Assembly (NCBI GenBank): GCA_023417515.1
Contig: JAEZFL010000073.1
Location: 1 to 64,000, forward strand
Reading direction: 5' to 3'
DNA from: Pseudomonadota bacterium
GTDB lineage: Bacteria; Pseudomonadota; Alphaproteobacteria; Sphingomonadales; Sphingomonadaceae
Length of the DNA stretch: 64,000 bases
Below, one piece after another: positions 41,827-50,005 of this stretch. The first letter of the stretch is position 1. Each line of letters begins with the position of its first letter. A program made the position numbers and the translations under genes. The notes beneath the pieces are model-generated. The model worked only from the letters and a program-made list of their open reading frames with translations. It ran no database searches and was not told where the DNA came from.

Positions 41827-42924
41827 ATGAGGGGTGACTGGATGGCGGCGGCGACGCTGCTGCTCGCAACGGCCGCAACGGCTCAGCAACCGCCGGCAGG
41901 CGGGCCGATGCCCCCACCCGACAAGTCCACGCCGGTCGAGGCGGGCGAGCTTCGCGAAACCTGGAACGATCGGGTGAGCCAGGGTCCGCCCGTAGGTGCG
42001 ATGCGAGAGTTTGACGGATGGAGCATGGGCGCGGCCATGCCGCTGCCGCGCTCCGAGCATGCGGTCGCGGAATTCGATGGCAGGATCTGGGTGCTCGGCG
42101 GCTATCCGCCAGGACGTCTCCCCTCCAACCTCGTCCAGATCTACGATCCGGCGACGAGCCGCTGGACGCTCGGCCCGCCCTTGCCCGAGCCGATTCACCA
42201 CACGCATGTCGCTTCGGTCGGCGGCAGGATCTACGTGCTCGGGGGCGAGGTCGAAGGCGCGAGCACCGGACGTCCGGAACGATTCGTGGCGAACGTGTGG
42301 ATGCACGATCCGGCAGTCGGCGGATGGGTGGCGCGAGCGCCGATGCCGACCGCGCGGGGCGGCGGCGGCAAGGCGGTCATCGACGGCAAGATCTACGTGG
42401 CCGGCGGCCGCCCGCCCGGCGGAGCCGCCTTCGAGGTCTATGATCCGGCGACCGACAGCTGGGAGCGGCTTCCCGACATGCCGACCCAGCGCAACCATCT
42501 CGCCATGGTCGCGATCGGCGGGAAGATCTATGTCGCCGGCGGCCGCTTCGGACCGGGCGCAGGCGCCGAGCGGACCGACGTCGTCGAAATCTACGATCCA
42601 GCGACCCGCAGATGGTCCCGAGGCTCACCGCTTCCAGCGCCGCGCGGCGGGATCACCGGTGCGACCCATGCCGGCTGCATGTTCGTGTTCGGCGGCGAGG
42701 GCGAGCGGAGCCACGTGCTTGGCCTGACGCCCAACACCTATGCCTATGATCCGCGCGCCGACCGCTGGACGACTCTGCCCGACCTCCCGATCGCGGTTCA
42801 CGGGCTCAAGGGGAGCGCGGTGATCGGCGGCCGCATCTTCCTGCCGGGCGGCGGAATCACGCTGGGCGGAAATTCCGGGACGAACGCCATGCAGGTGTAC
42901 AGGCCGACGATGCGCTGCGAATGA
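41827..42924 (+). CDS. Secreted Kelch-repeat protein
   Basis: A 365-residue protein with a signal peptide (MAAATLLLATAATAQ) and five or six Kelch blades, each with a variant of AVxxGxIYVxGG...VxxYDPATxxW: FDGRIWVLGGYPPG, VGGRIYVLGGEVEG, IDGKIYVAGGRPPG, IGGKIYVAGGRFGP and a last IGGRIFLPGGGITL. It should fold into a beta-propeller, probably in the periplasm or outside the cell. Its partner is unknown. GGGAGAGAGGTC precedes the ATG. Confidence 0.85.
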   Translation: MRGDWMAAATLLLATAATAQQPPAGGPMPPPDKSTPVEAGELRETWNDRVSQGPPVGAMREFDGWSMGAAMPLPRSEHAVAEFDGRIWVLGGYPPGRLPSNLVQIYDPATSRWTLGPPLPEPIHHTHVASVGGRIYVLGGEVEGASTGRPERFVANVWMHDPAVGGWVARAPMPTARGGGGKAVIDGKIYVAGGRPPGGAAFEVYDPATDSWERLPDMPTQRNHLAMVAIGGKIYVAGGRFGPGAGAERTDVVEIYDPATRRWSRGSPLPAPRGGITGATHAGCMFVFGGEGERSHVLGLTPNTYAYDPRADRWTTLPDLPIAVHGLKGSAVIGGRIFLPGGGITLGGNSGTNAMQVYRPTMRCE

Positions 42925-42941
42925 GGGCAGCGAACGACGCG

Positions 42942-44513
42942 CTAGGAATCGGACGGTTTATCGGCGGCTTCATCCAGCTTCGCCTTGGCCTGCTGGAGCG
43001 CTTCGATGTGAGGAAGGAGCGTCAGTAACCCCTCGATCACGCCGCGGGCGCGTTCGCCGAGGTCGCCGAGGCGCACGTAGAGCTGGGGAACGTGGATGAG
43101 CAGGCGCAGGCCCTCCATGTGCGGAGGCTCACCTGCAGCGCCCTCGGTTTTCACCCGGCCGGCGAGCCGCTTGGAGTTGACGACTGCGAGCAGTGCGTCG
43201 CCGACGCGCTGGAATGCGTCTTCCGGTAGCGCCGCGATGAGCCTGGCGAGGAGGATAGTGGCGGCCTCGTGCTGGGTATCGCGGGCCGCGCGCAGCGCCT
43301 CGACAAGGTCCTCGGCGCGGCGGGCGTAGAGCCGGGGCAGCCGCAGCAGGGTGTCGAGCTTGCGCTCCATCCAGGTGGCGGGGCTGGCGATCAGCCGGTC
43401 GAGGGCGGAGAGTTCCGGTTCGAGCCGGGCGTCAAGCCGCTCGGTGATCCGGCGGCGGAGGTCGACGGGATCTGCGAAGGGAGCCGGCGAAGGCCCTTGC
43501 AGCCGAAGCGCCGAGGCCAGGGCGAGATGGGCGCCCTCCTCGCCGGACCGCTTGCCGAGCTTGCGCGACCTCCCCGGAAGGAAGCCGATTTGGGGCACGA
43601 AGCCAGCCCGACTGCCGAGCTGCAGCGCAATCAGGAAATAAAAGCCCGGGATCCAGGACAGCGGCGCCGGGCTGCCGTACCAGTAAGTCAGCGGCGCGAG
43701 CCCCGGTGGCGCCACGCGCACTCCAGCCACCTGGCCTCGGCGAAAGCCGGAAGGGGGCGCGGCCGCCTGCTCCACGACCAACGCATCTGTGGGCCTTTCG
43801 CCAGGAATGGCGACGACGCGATGATCCTTGCCATGACGCAGCTGGAAGATGTGGAGCCGCATGTCGCGGACTTCCGACAGCCATTCGATCAGCTCCGCGT
43901 CGTCGGTCCGCTGGAGAAGCCAGCTGTCGGACGCGTCTTCGGCGTGGATTGCGGGCAGCGAAAGGGCGTCGAGAAGGCGTGCGGCGATATCCTGCCGGCC
44001 GGAGCCTCGAAGCAGGAGCGGCGGCAGCGGGCCGCTGTCGCTTGCCAGCGCCTCGACACGGCGATTGTCAGCCTCCCAGGCGGCGAAGTGCCGGCGGCTG
44101 GCGATTGCCGCGGCGGTGTAGGCGGCGAGGAACAGAAGGAGCGGGGCGAGGAGCCATGGCGGCTCTTCTCCCCGGGCGATTGCGACCGCCAGCAGAAGCA
44201 GCGCGGCGGGGAGCATCAGCGCCTGGATGAGGTGGATCCGGAAGGCAAACAGGATCCACTGCAGGAACGGCACTGAGAGGGGCACCGCGAGAATGGCCGC
44301 CAGGATCAGCGGGCTGTACCAGTCGACCTCGCCGCCGCCCACCGCCAGCCAGACCAGCCAGCCGAGGACGGCGAGCGGAATGGCCCGGTAGAGCAGCGGG
44401 TGAAACGGGATCGGGAAGGTGAAGAAGAAGATCCAGCGCCAGCCGAGCCGGTGGCCGATGCGGCCGAACGGTGCCGCTGCCCAGCCAGGAATCCGTGCAT
44501 CGCTGCCCGCCAT
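42942..44513 (-). CDS. Large membrane protein of unknown function
   Basis: A 523-residue protein I do not recognise. The first 145 residues hold four or five transmembrane segments (WRWIFFFTFPIPFHPLLYRA, AIPLAVLGWLVWLAVGG, LILAAILAVPLSVPFLQWIL, LMLPAALLLLAVAIA, LLAPLLLFLAAYTAAAIA). A mixed soluble part follows, with a hydrophobic segment near SWIPGFYFLIALQLGS (about residue 290). The C-terminal 200 residues are helical and Arg/Leu-rich (RRRITERLDARLEPELSALD), ending in a charged coiled-coil. It stands alone, divergent from glmM. Confidence 0.6.
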   Translation of the reverse strand: MAGSDARIPGWAAAPFGRIGHRLGWRWIFFFTFPIPFHPLLYRAIPLAVLGWLVWLAVGGGEVDWYSPLILAAILAVPLSVPFLQWILFAFRIHLIQALMLPAALLLLAVAIARGEEPPWLLAPLLLFLAAYTAAAIASRRHFAAWEADNRRVEALASDSGPLPPLLLRGSGRQDIAARLLDALSLPAIHAEDASDSWLLQRTDDAELIEWLSEVRDMRLHIFQLRHGKDHRVVAIPGERPTDALVVEQAAAPPSGFRRGQVAGVRVAPPGLAPLTYWYGSPAPLSWIPGFYFLIALQLGSRAGFVPQIGFLPGRSRKLGKRSGEEGAHLALASALRLQGPSPAPFADPVDLRRRITERLDARLEPELSALDRLIASPATWMERKLDTLLRLPRLYARRAEDLVEALRAARDTQHEAATILLARLIAALPEDAFQRVGDALLAVVNSKRLAGRVKTEGAAGEPPHMEGLRLLIHVPQLYVRLGDLGERARGVIEGLLTLLPHIEALQQAKAKLDEAADKPSDS

Positions 44514-44620
44514 GGCGCCGACCTAGCGATCAAAGACGAAGCTTGTGCTAACGGCGGCGGGATTGGAAAGGGCGGCATCGGCGCGCTATCAGGCGGGCGA
44601 GAGCATAAAGGAGCAGGTTT

Positions 44621-45955
44621 TTGGGCCGCAGATATTTCGGCACGGACGGGATCAGGGGGCGCACCAACGAGGCGCCGATGACCGCGGCAATGGCGCAGCG
44701 GGTCGGCCAGGCCGCGGGCGCGCATTTCCGCCGCGGCGACCATCGCCACCGCGTCGTGATCGGCAAGGACACGCGGCTCTCCGGCTACATGATGGAAACC
44801 GCCCTCATCTCCGGCTTCACCAGCGTCGGCATGGACGTGGTGATGGTCGGCCCGGTGCCCACGCCGGCGGTGGCGATGCTGACCCGGTCGATGCGCGCCG
44901 ACCTCGGCGTGATGATCTCGGCCAGCCACAACAAGTTCGCCGACAATGGCATCAAGCTGTTCGGGCCGACCGGCTACAAATTGAGCGACGAGGACGAGGC
45001 GGCGATCGAGGCGCTGATCGAGCAGGAGCCGAAGCTGGTGCCGGCCGAGGAGATCGGCCGTTCCAAGAAGATCGAGGACGCCCGCGGCCGCTACATCCAC
45101 GCAGTCAAGACGACCTTTCCCGACCATCTTCGCCTCGACGGCCTCAAGGTGGTCGTCGATTGCGCCAACGGCGCCGCTTACGAAGTCGCGCCGTCCGCTC
45201 TCTGGGAGCTGGGCGCGGAGGTGGTCGCGCTCGGCGTCAGCCCCAACGGCCTCAACATCAATGACGGTGTCGGCTCCACCGAGGTGGACCTGCTCTGCCG
45301 AACGGTGGTGGAGAGCGGCGCCGATATTGGCCTTGCCCTGGACGGCGACGCCGACCGGCTGATCGTCGCGGACGAGAAGGGGCGCGTGATCGACGGCGAC
45401 CAGCTGATGGCGCTGATCGGCTCCTCATGGAAGCGCAGCGGGCGCCTGCGCGGCGGCGGCGTGGTCGCGACGGTGATGTCGAACCTCGGACTCGAGCGTT
45501 ATTTCGAGGATCAGGGGCTCAAGCTCATCCGCACCAAGGTCGGCGACCGCTACGTGCTCGAGACGATGCGCCAGAAAGGCTATAATGTCGGCGGCGAGCA
45601 ATCGGGGCACATCATCCTCAGCGACTATAGCACGACCGGAGACGGCCTCCTCGCCGGACTCCAGGTTCTCTCGGCCTTGGTGGTTGCGGGAAAGCCGGCG
45701 AGCGAATTGCTGGACCTGTTCGAGCCGCTGCCGCAGCTCCTCAAGAACGTCAGCTTCACGGGCGGGCCGCCGCTCGACAAGCCCGCCGTTCAAGCCGCGA
45801 TCGCAGACGGCGAGGCACGGCTCAACGGCCGCGGTCGGCTGGTGATCCGCAAGTCGGGCACCGAGCCGGTCATCCGGGTCATGGCCGAGGGCGAGGATGA
45901 GGGGCTCGTCGCCGAAGTGGTGGACAGCATCTGCGCCGCGGTGCAGGCAGCGTGA
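44621..45955 (+). CDS. glmM: Phosphoglucosamine mutase GlmM
   Basis: GlmM (444 residues) converts glucosamine-6-phosphate to glucosamine-1-phosphate for peptidoglycan and LPS. It starts RRYFGTDGIRG, has the phosphoserine loop GVMISASHNKFADNGIKLFG (Ser102), the metal loop LDGDADRLIV, the sugar loop GGEQSGHIIL and the phosphate-binding loop RKSGTEPVIRVM. All catalytic parts are intact. The start is a TTG, supported by AAAGGAG 7 nt upstream. Confidence 0.97.
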   Translation: MGRRYFGTDGIRGRTNEAPMTAAMAQRVGQAAGAHFRRGDHRHRVVIGKDTRLSGYMMETALISGFTSVGMDVVMVGPVPTPAVAMLTRSMRADLGVMISASHNKFADNGIKLFGPTGYKLSDEDEAAIEALIEQEPKLVPAEEIGRSKKIEDARGRYIHAVKTTFPDHLRLDGLKVVVDCANGAAYEVAPSALWELGAEVVALGVSPNGLNINDGVGSTEVDLLCRTVVESGADIGLALDGDADRLIVADEKGRVIDGDQLMALIGSSWKRSGRLRGGGVVATVMSNLGLERYFEDQGLKLIRTKVGDRYVLETMRQKGYNVGGEQSGHIILSDYSTTGDGLLAGLQVLSALVVAGKPASELLDLFEPLPQLLKNVSFTGGPPLDKPAVQAAIADGEARLNGRGRLVIRKSGTEPVIRVMAEGEDEGLVAEVVDSICAAVQAA

Positions 45956-45977
45956 TCGGGGACCGGGGAGGCTGCCG

Positions 45978-46205
45978 TTGCTTGAGTTGAGGCCGGATTG
46001 CGAGCGCTGCGGCGTGGACCTGCCGCACGACAGCGCCGAGGCGCGGATCTGCTCGTTCGAATGCACGTTCTGCGCGGCCTGCGTGAACGGCCCGCTCGAC
46101 CGCGTCTGCCCCAATTGCGGCGGTGACCTCCAGCCCCGCCCGACGCGCGCGGCGCACCTGCTGGAGCGCTTCCCGGCCGGCACCGATCGGAAAGGCCCGC
46201 AGTGA
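45978..46205 (+). CDS. DUF1272 small zinc-binding protein
   Basis: A 75-residue protein with a four-cysteine-pair pattern: LELRPDCERCGVDLP, ICSFECTFCAACVNG, VCPNCGGDLQPRP. This is the DUF1272 signature and should bind zinc. The start is a TTG with GGGGAGG 8 nt upstream, which gives the standard LELRPDCE start. It overlaps the ThiD-VOC gene (4 bp). Function unknown. Confidence 0.85.
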   Translation: MLELRPDCERCGVDLPHDSAEARICSFECTFCAACVNGPLDRVCPNCGGDLQPRPTRAAHLLERFPAGTDRKGPQ

Positions 46206-47359
46206 CCGTTCCCCGAATCCTCATCATCGCCGGCTCGGACAGCGGCGGCGGCGCCGGGATCCAGGCCGACATCAAGACCGTCACCATGATGGGCGGCCAC
46301 GCGATGACCGCGGTCACTGCGATCACCGCGCAGAGCACCGTCGGAGTCACAGCGGTTCACCCGGTGCCGACCGAGATCGTGATCGCGCAGATCGACGCGG
46401 TGGTGGACGATATCGGGGCCGACGCGGTGAAGATCGGAATGATCGGCTCGCCCGCGACGGCCGAGGCCGTGGCCGAGCGGCTGGCCCGCCTCGACGGCGT
46501 GCCGGTCGTGTTCGATCCGGTCATGGTCGCGACCAGCGGCTCGGAGCTCGCCGACGAGGCGACCGTCGCGGCGTTCGGCAAGCTGATGGACGTCGCCACC
46601 ATCACCACGCCGAACATCCCGGAACTGGCCGAATTGTCGTGGGGCGACGATCCTGTCCATGCGGCGCTGAAGCTTATCTCGGAGCATCGCTGCGCCGTGC
46701 TGATCAAGGGCGGGCACGAGAAGGGCGAGGCACTGGTCGACGCGCTGATCGAGGAAGACAATATGACGAGCTGGCAAGGCAGCCGGCTCAACACGCCGCA
46801 TACGCACGGCACCGGCTGCACCCTGGCCAGCGCCATCGCGGTTCACCTCGCGCAAGGGCTGTCGTTGCCGGTCGCGGTGGACCGGGCGCGGCTGTTCGTT
46901 CGGCTGGCGCTGCGCGGCGCGCCTGGGCTGGGCAAGGGACATGGACCGATGGGGCAGCAGAACGTGCGGCTCGATGCAGGCGACGGCCCGCGGCTCAACC
47001 AGGTCACCCTGCCGTGCAGCGACTTCGAGGCGACCCGCGATTTCTACCAAATGCTCGGCCTGACCCTGATCGTCGAGAACGCGCCGGATTATGCGCGCTT
47101 CGAGGCGCCGGGCGGGGCGACGCTGTCGATCAGCCGGAGCGACGAGGCGCCGAGCGGCGCGACAATCTATTTCGAGTGCGACGACCTCGACGAGGAAACC
47201 CAGCGGCTGAGCCGGATAGGCGTTCGCTTCGAGCATGGGCCGATGAACCAGCCGTGGCTGTGGCGCGAGGCGCGGCTGCTCGATCCGTCGGGCAACGTCG
47301 TGTGCCTGTACCGCGCAGGCGAGGCGCGGCGTTATCCGCCGTGGCGGGTGAAGGGCTGA
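46202..47359 (+). CDS. thiD: Hydroxymethylpyrimidine (phosphate) kinase ThiD fused to a VOC domain
   Basis: A 385-residue fusion. Residues 1-258 are ThiD, which phosphorylates HMP and HMP-P for thiamine: ILIIAGSDSGGGAGIQADIK, GHAMTAVTAITAQSTVGVTA, VFDPVMVATSGSELADE, TPNIPELAEL, and the ribokinase anion hole HTHGTGCTLASAIAVHLAQG. From about residue 262 a glyoxalase/VOC domain follows (NQVTLPCSDFEATRDFYQML, FEAPGGATLSISRS, LLDPSGNVVCLYRAGEA), with possible metal ligands in its Asp/Glu/His positions. The VOC substrate is unknown. Confidence 0.9.
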   Translation: MTVPRILIIAGSDSGGGAGIQADIKTVTMMGGHAMTAVTAITAQSTVGVTAVHPVPTEIVIAQIDAVVDDIGADAVKIGMIGSPATAEAVAERLARLDGVPVVFDPVMVATSGSELADEATVAAFGKLMDVATITTPNIPELAELSWGDDPVHAALKLISEHRCAVLIKGGHEKGEALVDALIEEDNMTSWQGSRLNTPHTHGTGCTLASAIAVHLAQGLSLPVAVDRARLFVRLALRGAPGLGKGHGPMGQQNVRLDAGDGPRLNQVTLPCSDFEATRDFYQMLGLTLIVENAPDYARFEAPGGATLSISRSDEAPSGATIYFECDDLDEETQRLSRIGVRFEHGPMNQPWLWREARLLDPSGNVVCLYRAGEARRYPPWRVKG

Positions 47360-47370
47360 ACACCCTGAAC

Positions 47371-47454
47371 CGTCATGCTGAACTTGTTTCAGCATCCATC
47401 CTCGATCCGCGTACCGGCCTCCGGAATGGATTCTGAAACGAGTTCAGGATGACG
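47371..47454. repeat. Inverted repeat downstream of thiD (type C)
   Basis: The outer arms, GTCATGCTGAACTTGTTTCA and the inverse of TGAAACGAGTTCAGGATGAC, pair over about 30 bp with a few mismatches. This is a familiar alphaproteobacterial intergenic palindrome. It separates the ThiD-VOC gene from rnhB. Confidence 0.65.
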
Positions 47455-47486
47455 AAACCTGGATATCCACAGGAAAGCGAAGGGAG

Positions 47487-47528
47487 ATTCCAGCTTTGAC
47501 CTTCGGTCATCTACGATTCCGCTGGAAT
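47487..47528. repeat. Short inverted repeat before rnhB
   Basis: ATTCCAGC (47487-47494) and GCTGGAAT (47521-47528) form an 8-bp stem around a partly self-complementary centre (GACCTTCGGTC). It is a second, smaller palindrome in the same 199-bp gap. Confidence 0.45.
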
Positions 47529-47558
47529 GACGGAAGGGCGCTGGACTAGCCTTGCGCC

Positions 47559-48173
47559 ATGGCGCCCTGCTTCAAGATCGAGAAGCCTTATCCTGAGCCC
47601 CTCGCCGGAGTGGACGAGGCGGGGTGCGCGCCTCTCGCCGGGCCGGTGGTGGCGGCGGCGGTGATCCTCGATCGGGCCAGATTTCCGCGCGGGATCGACG
47701 ACAGCAAGGTGCTGCCGGCCCCGGTGCGGGAGCGGATCTGCGCGAAGCTCTACGAAGTGGCGCGGGTCGGGGTGGGGATCGCCTCGGTCGAGGAGATCGA
47801 CAGCATCAACATCTATTGGGCGCGGATGCTGGCGATGACCCGGGCGGTCGAGGCGCTGGGCATGGATCCCGAGATGGTGCTGGTCGACGGCAATCGCTGC
47901 CCGAGATGGGAACGGCCGTCGGTGGCGATCGTCGCGGGCGATTCGAAGAGCCGGTCGATCGCGGCAGCGTCGATCGTCGCCAAGGTCACGCGCGATCGGA
48001 TCATGGCCGAGCACGCCCGCGAATGGCCCGGCTATGGCTGGGAAAAGAACAAGGGCTATCCGACGCCGGACCATTGCCGGGCGTTGAAGGCATTGGGGCC
48101 GACGCCGCTGCATCGCCGAAGCTTCGCGCGGGTGCGCGAGCAGATGCAGCTGGAGCTGATCGCGGCGGAATAA
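47559..48173 (+). CDS. rnhB: Ribonuclease HII with altered GRG motif
   Basis: A 204-residue RNase HII, which removes ribonucleotides from DNA. Catalytic acids are in VDEAG (Asp19, Glu20), MVLVDGNRC (about Asp109) and SIVAKVTRDRIM; PGYGWEKNKGYPTPDHCRAL is the conserved substrate loop. The usual DEAGRGPLAGPV reads DEAGCAPLAGPV, so the Gly-Arg-Gly that reads the ribose 2'-OH becomes Gly22-Cys23-Ala24. The start and length are otherwise normal. Confidence 0.88.
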   Translation: MAPCFKIEKPYPEPLAGVDEAGCAPLAGPVVAAAVILDRARFPRGIDDSKVLPAPVRERICAKLYEVARVGVGIASVEEIDSINIYWARMLAMTRAVEALGMDPEMVLVDGNRCPRWERPSVAIVAGDSKSRSIAAASIVAKVTRDRIMAEHAREWPGYGWEKNKGYPTPDHCRALKALGPTPLHRRSFARVREQMQLELIAAE

Positions 48174-48200
48174 TCACATCCTGGGAGAGGAAGGCGCGCC

Positions 48201-48635
48201 ATGCGCAGTACAAGTGACGATCAAGACCGGCGACCGAGCGAGCCGCTCGACATGATGGGAGCCCTCGACATGCTCGGGCGCCGGATCGGCGGCGCCCTCG
48301 TGCTCGCCGGCGCTCTGATCGGCGTCGGTATCTACTGGAGTGGGGACACGATCGAGGCGCCGGACTATCAAGCCTTCGCGGCGGACGGCGAGGTTTTCCG
48401 CCTCAACCTCGACAGCGGCTCGATCATCGCCTGCAATGCGGAGCGCTGCACCCAGATCCTCCGGCCGGGACAGGACCTGGCGGAGAATCAGAGAGATACG
48501 CTGTTCAAGACTCCGCCCGGGCCGTCGGCACCGGCTCCCCAATTGCCGGCTCCCGCGGCGCAGCAGGCTCAGCCGGCGCAGGCCGCACCGAGCGCTCCGC
48601 AGCCTGACCAGGCGCCGTCAGGGCCGCCAAGATAG
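48201..48635 (+). CDS. Single-pass membrane protein with Pro/Gln-rich tail
   Basis: A 144-residue protein with an N-terminal cytoplasmic part, one transmembrane helix (IGGALVLAGALIGVGIYW, about residues 29-46), a small outside domain (FAADGEVFRLNLDSGSIIAC, NAERCTQIL, two cysteines that could pair) and a Pro/Ala/Gln-rich tail. No family is recognised. It precedes the ccrM promoter region and lacks overlap with its neighbours. Confidence 0.65.
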   Translation: MRSTSDDQDRRPSEPLDMMGALDMLGRRIGGALVLAGALIGVGIYWSGDTIEAPDYQAFAADGEVFRLNLDSGSIIACNAERCTQILRPGQDLAENQRDTLFKTPPGPSAPAPQLPAPAAQQAQPAQAAPSAPQPDQAPSGPPR

Positions 48636-48639
48636 GACG

Positions 48640-48842
48640 ATTTGGGCGAGGTGAGTCTTCGCGGCCACACCACCTTTAGTGGAGTCTCGGGCGGCTGAGC
48701 CGCTACAAGATGTGGTGCGGGACTCGTTTCGTTCCGTCGGACGGTTAGCGGCGCGTTAACCAAATTGATCCACAGTCTGCTTGACCCGGGAGTCCGCCGG
48801 ACTCCACACCGGACTTCTTGAGCCGGCAACAGGGGGCAGGGC
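48640..48842 (+). promoter_or_regulatory. ccrM promoter region with five GANTC sites and a CtrA-type box
   Basis: GANTC, the methylation site of CcrM itself, occurs five times: 48653-48657, 48682-48686, 48721-48725, 48790-48794 and 48800-48804. One is expected per 256 bp by chance in equal-composition DNA. A near-perfect CtrA box, TTAG-N7-TTAAC (consensus TTAA-N7-TTAA), lies at 48745-48760. This matches the Caulobacter logic in which ccrM is switched by CtrA and by its own DNA methylation. Confidence 0.7.
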
Positions 48843-49973
48843 ATGACGGCGTTTCAGCGCCTGAAATTGAAGACGGTTGACGCGCCGAAAGCACCGGCGC
48901 CGGATCTCCCGCTCGACACCATTCTTCAATCGGATTGCGTCGCGGCGATGAACGCTCTGCCCGAGGCGAGCGTCGACATGATCTTCGCCGACCCGCCCTA
49001 CAATCTCCAGCTCGGCGGCGACCTGTTCCGGCCGGAGGGCAGTCGGGTCGACGCGGTCGACGACGATTGGGACAAGTTCGAGACCTTCGCCCATTATGAC
49101 GATTTCAGCCGCGCCTGGCTGGCGGCGGCGCGTCGGATCCTGAAGCCGAACGGCACGCTTTGGGTGATCGGCAGCTACCACAATATCTTCCGGGTCGGCG
49201 CGGCGCTCCAGGACGAGGGCTTCTGGATCCTCAACGACATCATCTGGCGCAAGACCAACCCGATGCCGAACTTCCGAGGCACCCGTTTCACCAATGCGCA
49301 CGAGACCCTGATCTGGGCGTCGCGGTCGGAAGAGAGCCGCTACACGTTCAACTATCGCGCGATGAAGGCATTGAACGACGAGCTCCAGATGCGCTCGGAC
49401 TGGGTGATCCCGATCTGCGCGGGGCAGGAGCGGATCAAGGACGGGGGGCACAAGGCGCATCCGACCCAGAAGCCGGAGGCTTTGCTCTACCGGGTGCTGC
49501 TCGCCTGCACCAATCCGGGCGACGTTGTGCTCGACCCCTTCTTCGGCACCGGCACCACCGGCGCGGTCGCCAAGCGGCTCGGCCGGCACTTCATCGGGGT
49601 CGAGCGCGAGAAGCGCTATGTCGAGGTGGCCAAGGCGCGCATCGCGGCGGCGCTTCCGCTCGACGAGAGCGCGATGAAGGTGATGGCGTCGAAACGCAGC
49701 CAGCCGCGCGTGCCGTTCGGCGCACTGATCGAGGCCGGACTGATCGCTCCGGGGACGGTGCTGACGGACTCCAAGCGGCGCTGGCAGGCGACGGTGCTCG
49801 CCGACGCCTCCATTGCCAGCGGCGGAGTTCAGGGCTCGATCCACAAGGTCGGCGCGACTCTGCAGGACGCTCCGTCGTGCAACGGCTGGACCTTCTGGCA
49901 CGTCGCCGGTGAAAGGCTGGAGCCGCTCGATGCGCTGAGGCAGCGTTACCAGATGCTGACGGGGCTTGAGTGA
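48843..49973 (+). CDS. ccrM: Cell-cycle-regulated DNA adenine methyltransferase CcrM (GANTC)
   Basis: CcrM (376 residues) methylates adenine in GANTC late in the cell cycle. The beta-class order of motifs is present: ADPPYNLQLGGDL (catalytic DPPY, residues 50-53), the NPMPNFRGTRFTNAHETLIW loop, HPTQKPEALLYRVLLACTNP and the SAM motif VLDPFFGTGTTGAVAKRLGR. The C-terminal 100 residues carry the CcrM-type extension (VPFGALIEAGLIAPGTVLTD and GSIHKVGATLQDAPSCNGWT). Length and ends are as in alphaproteobacterial CcrM. Confidence 0.93.
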   Translation: MTAFQRLKLKTVDAPKAPAPDLPLDTILQSDCVAAMNALPEASVDMIFADPPYNLQLGGDLFRPEGSRVDAVDDDWDKFETFAHYDDFSRAWLAAARRILKPNGTLWVIGSYHNIFRVGAALQDEGFWILNDIIWRKTNPMPNFRGTRFTNAHETLIWASRSEESRYTFNYRAMKALNDELQMRSDWVIPICAGQERIKDGGHKAHPTQKPEALLYRVLLACTNPGDVVLDPFFGTGTTGAVAKRLGRHFIGVEREKRYVEVAKARIAAALPLDESAMKVMASKRSQPRVPFGALIEAGLIAPGTVLTDSKRRWQATVLADASIASGGVQGSIHKVGATLQDAPSCNGWTFWHVAGERLEPLDALRQRYQMLTGLE

Positions 49974-50005
49974 GAACACTCTTCTCCCGAAGGCGGGAGG
50001 ATAAG

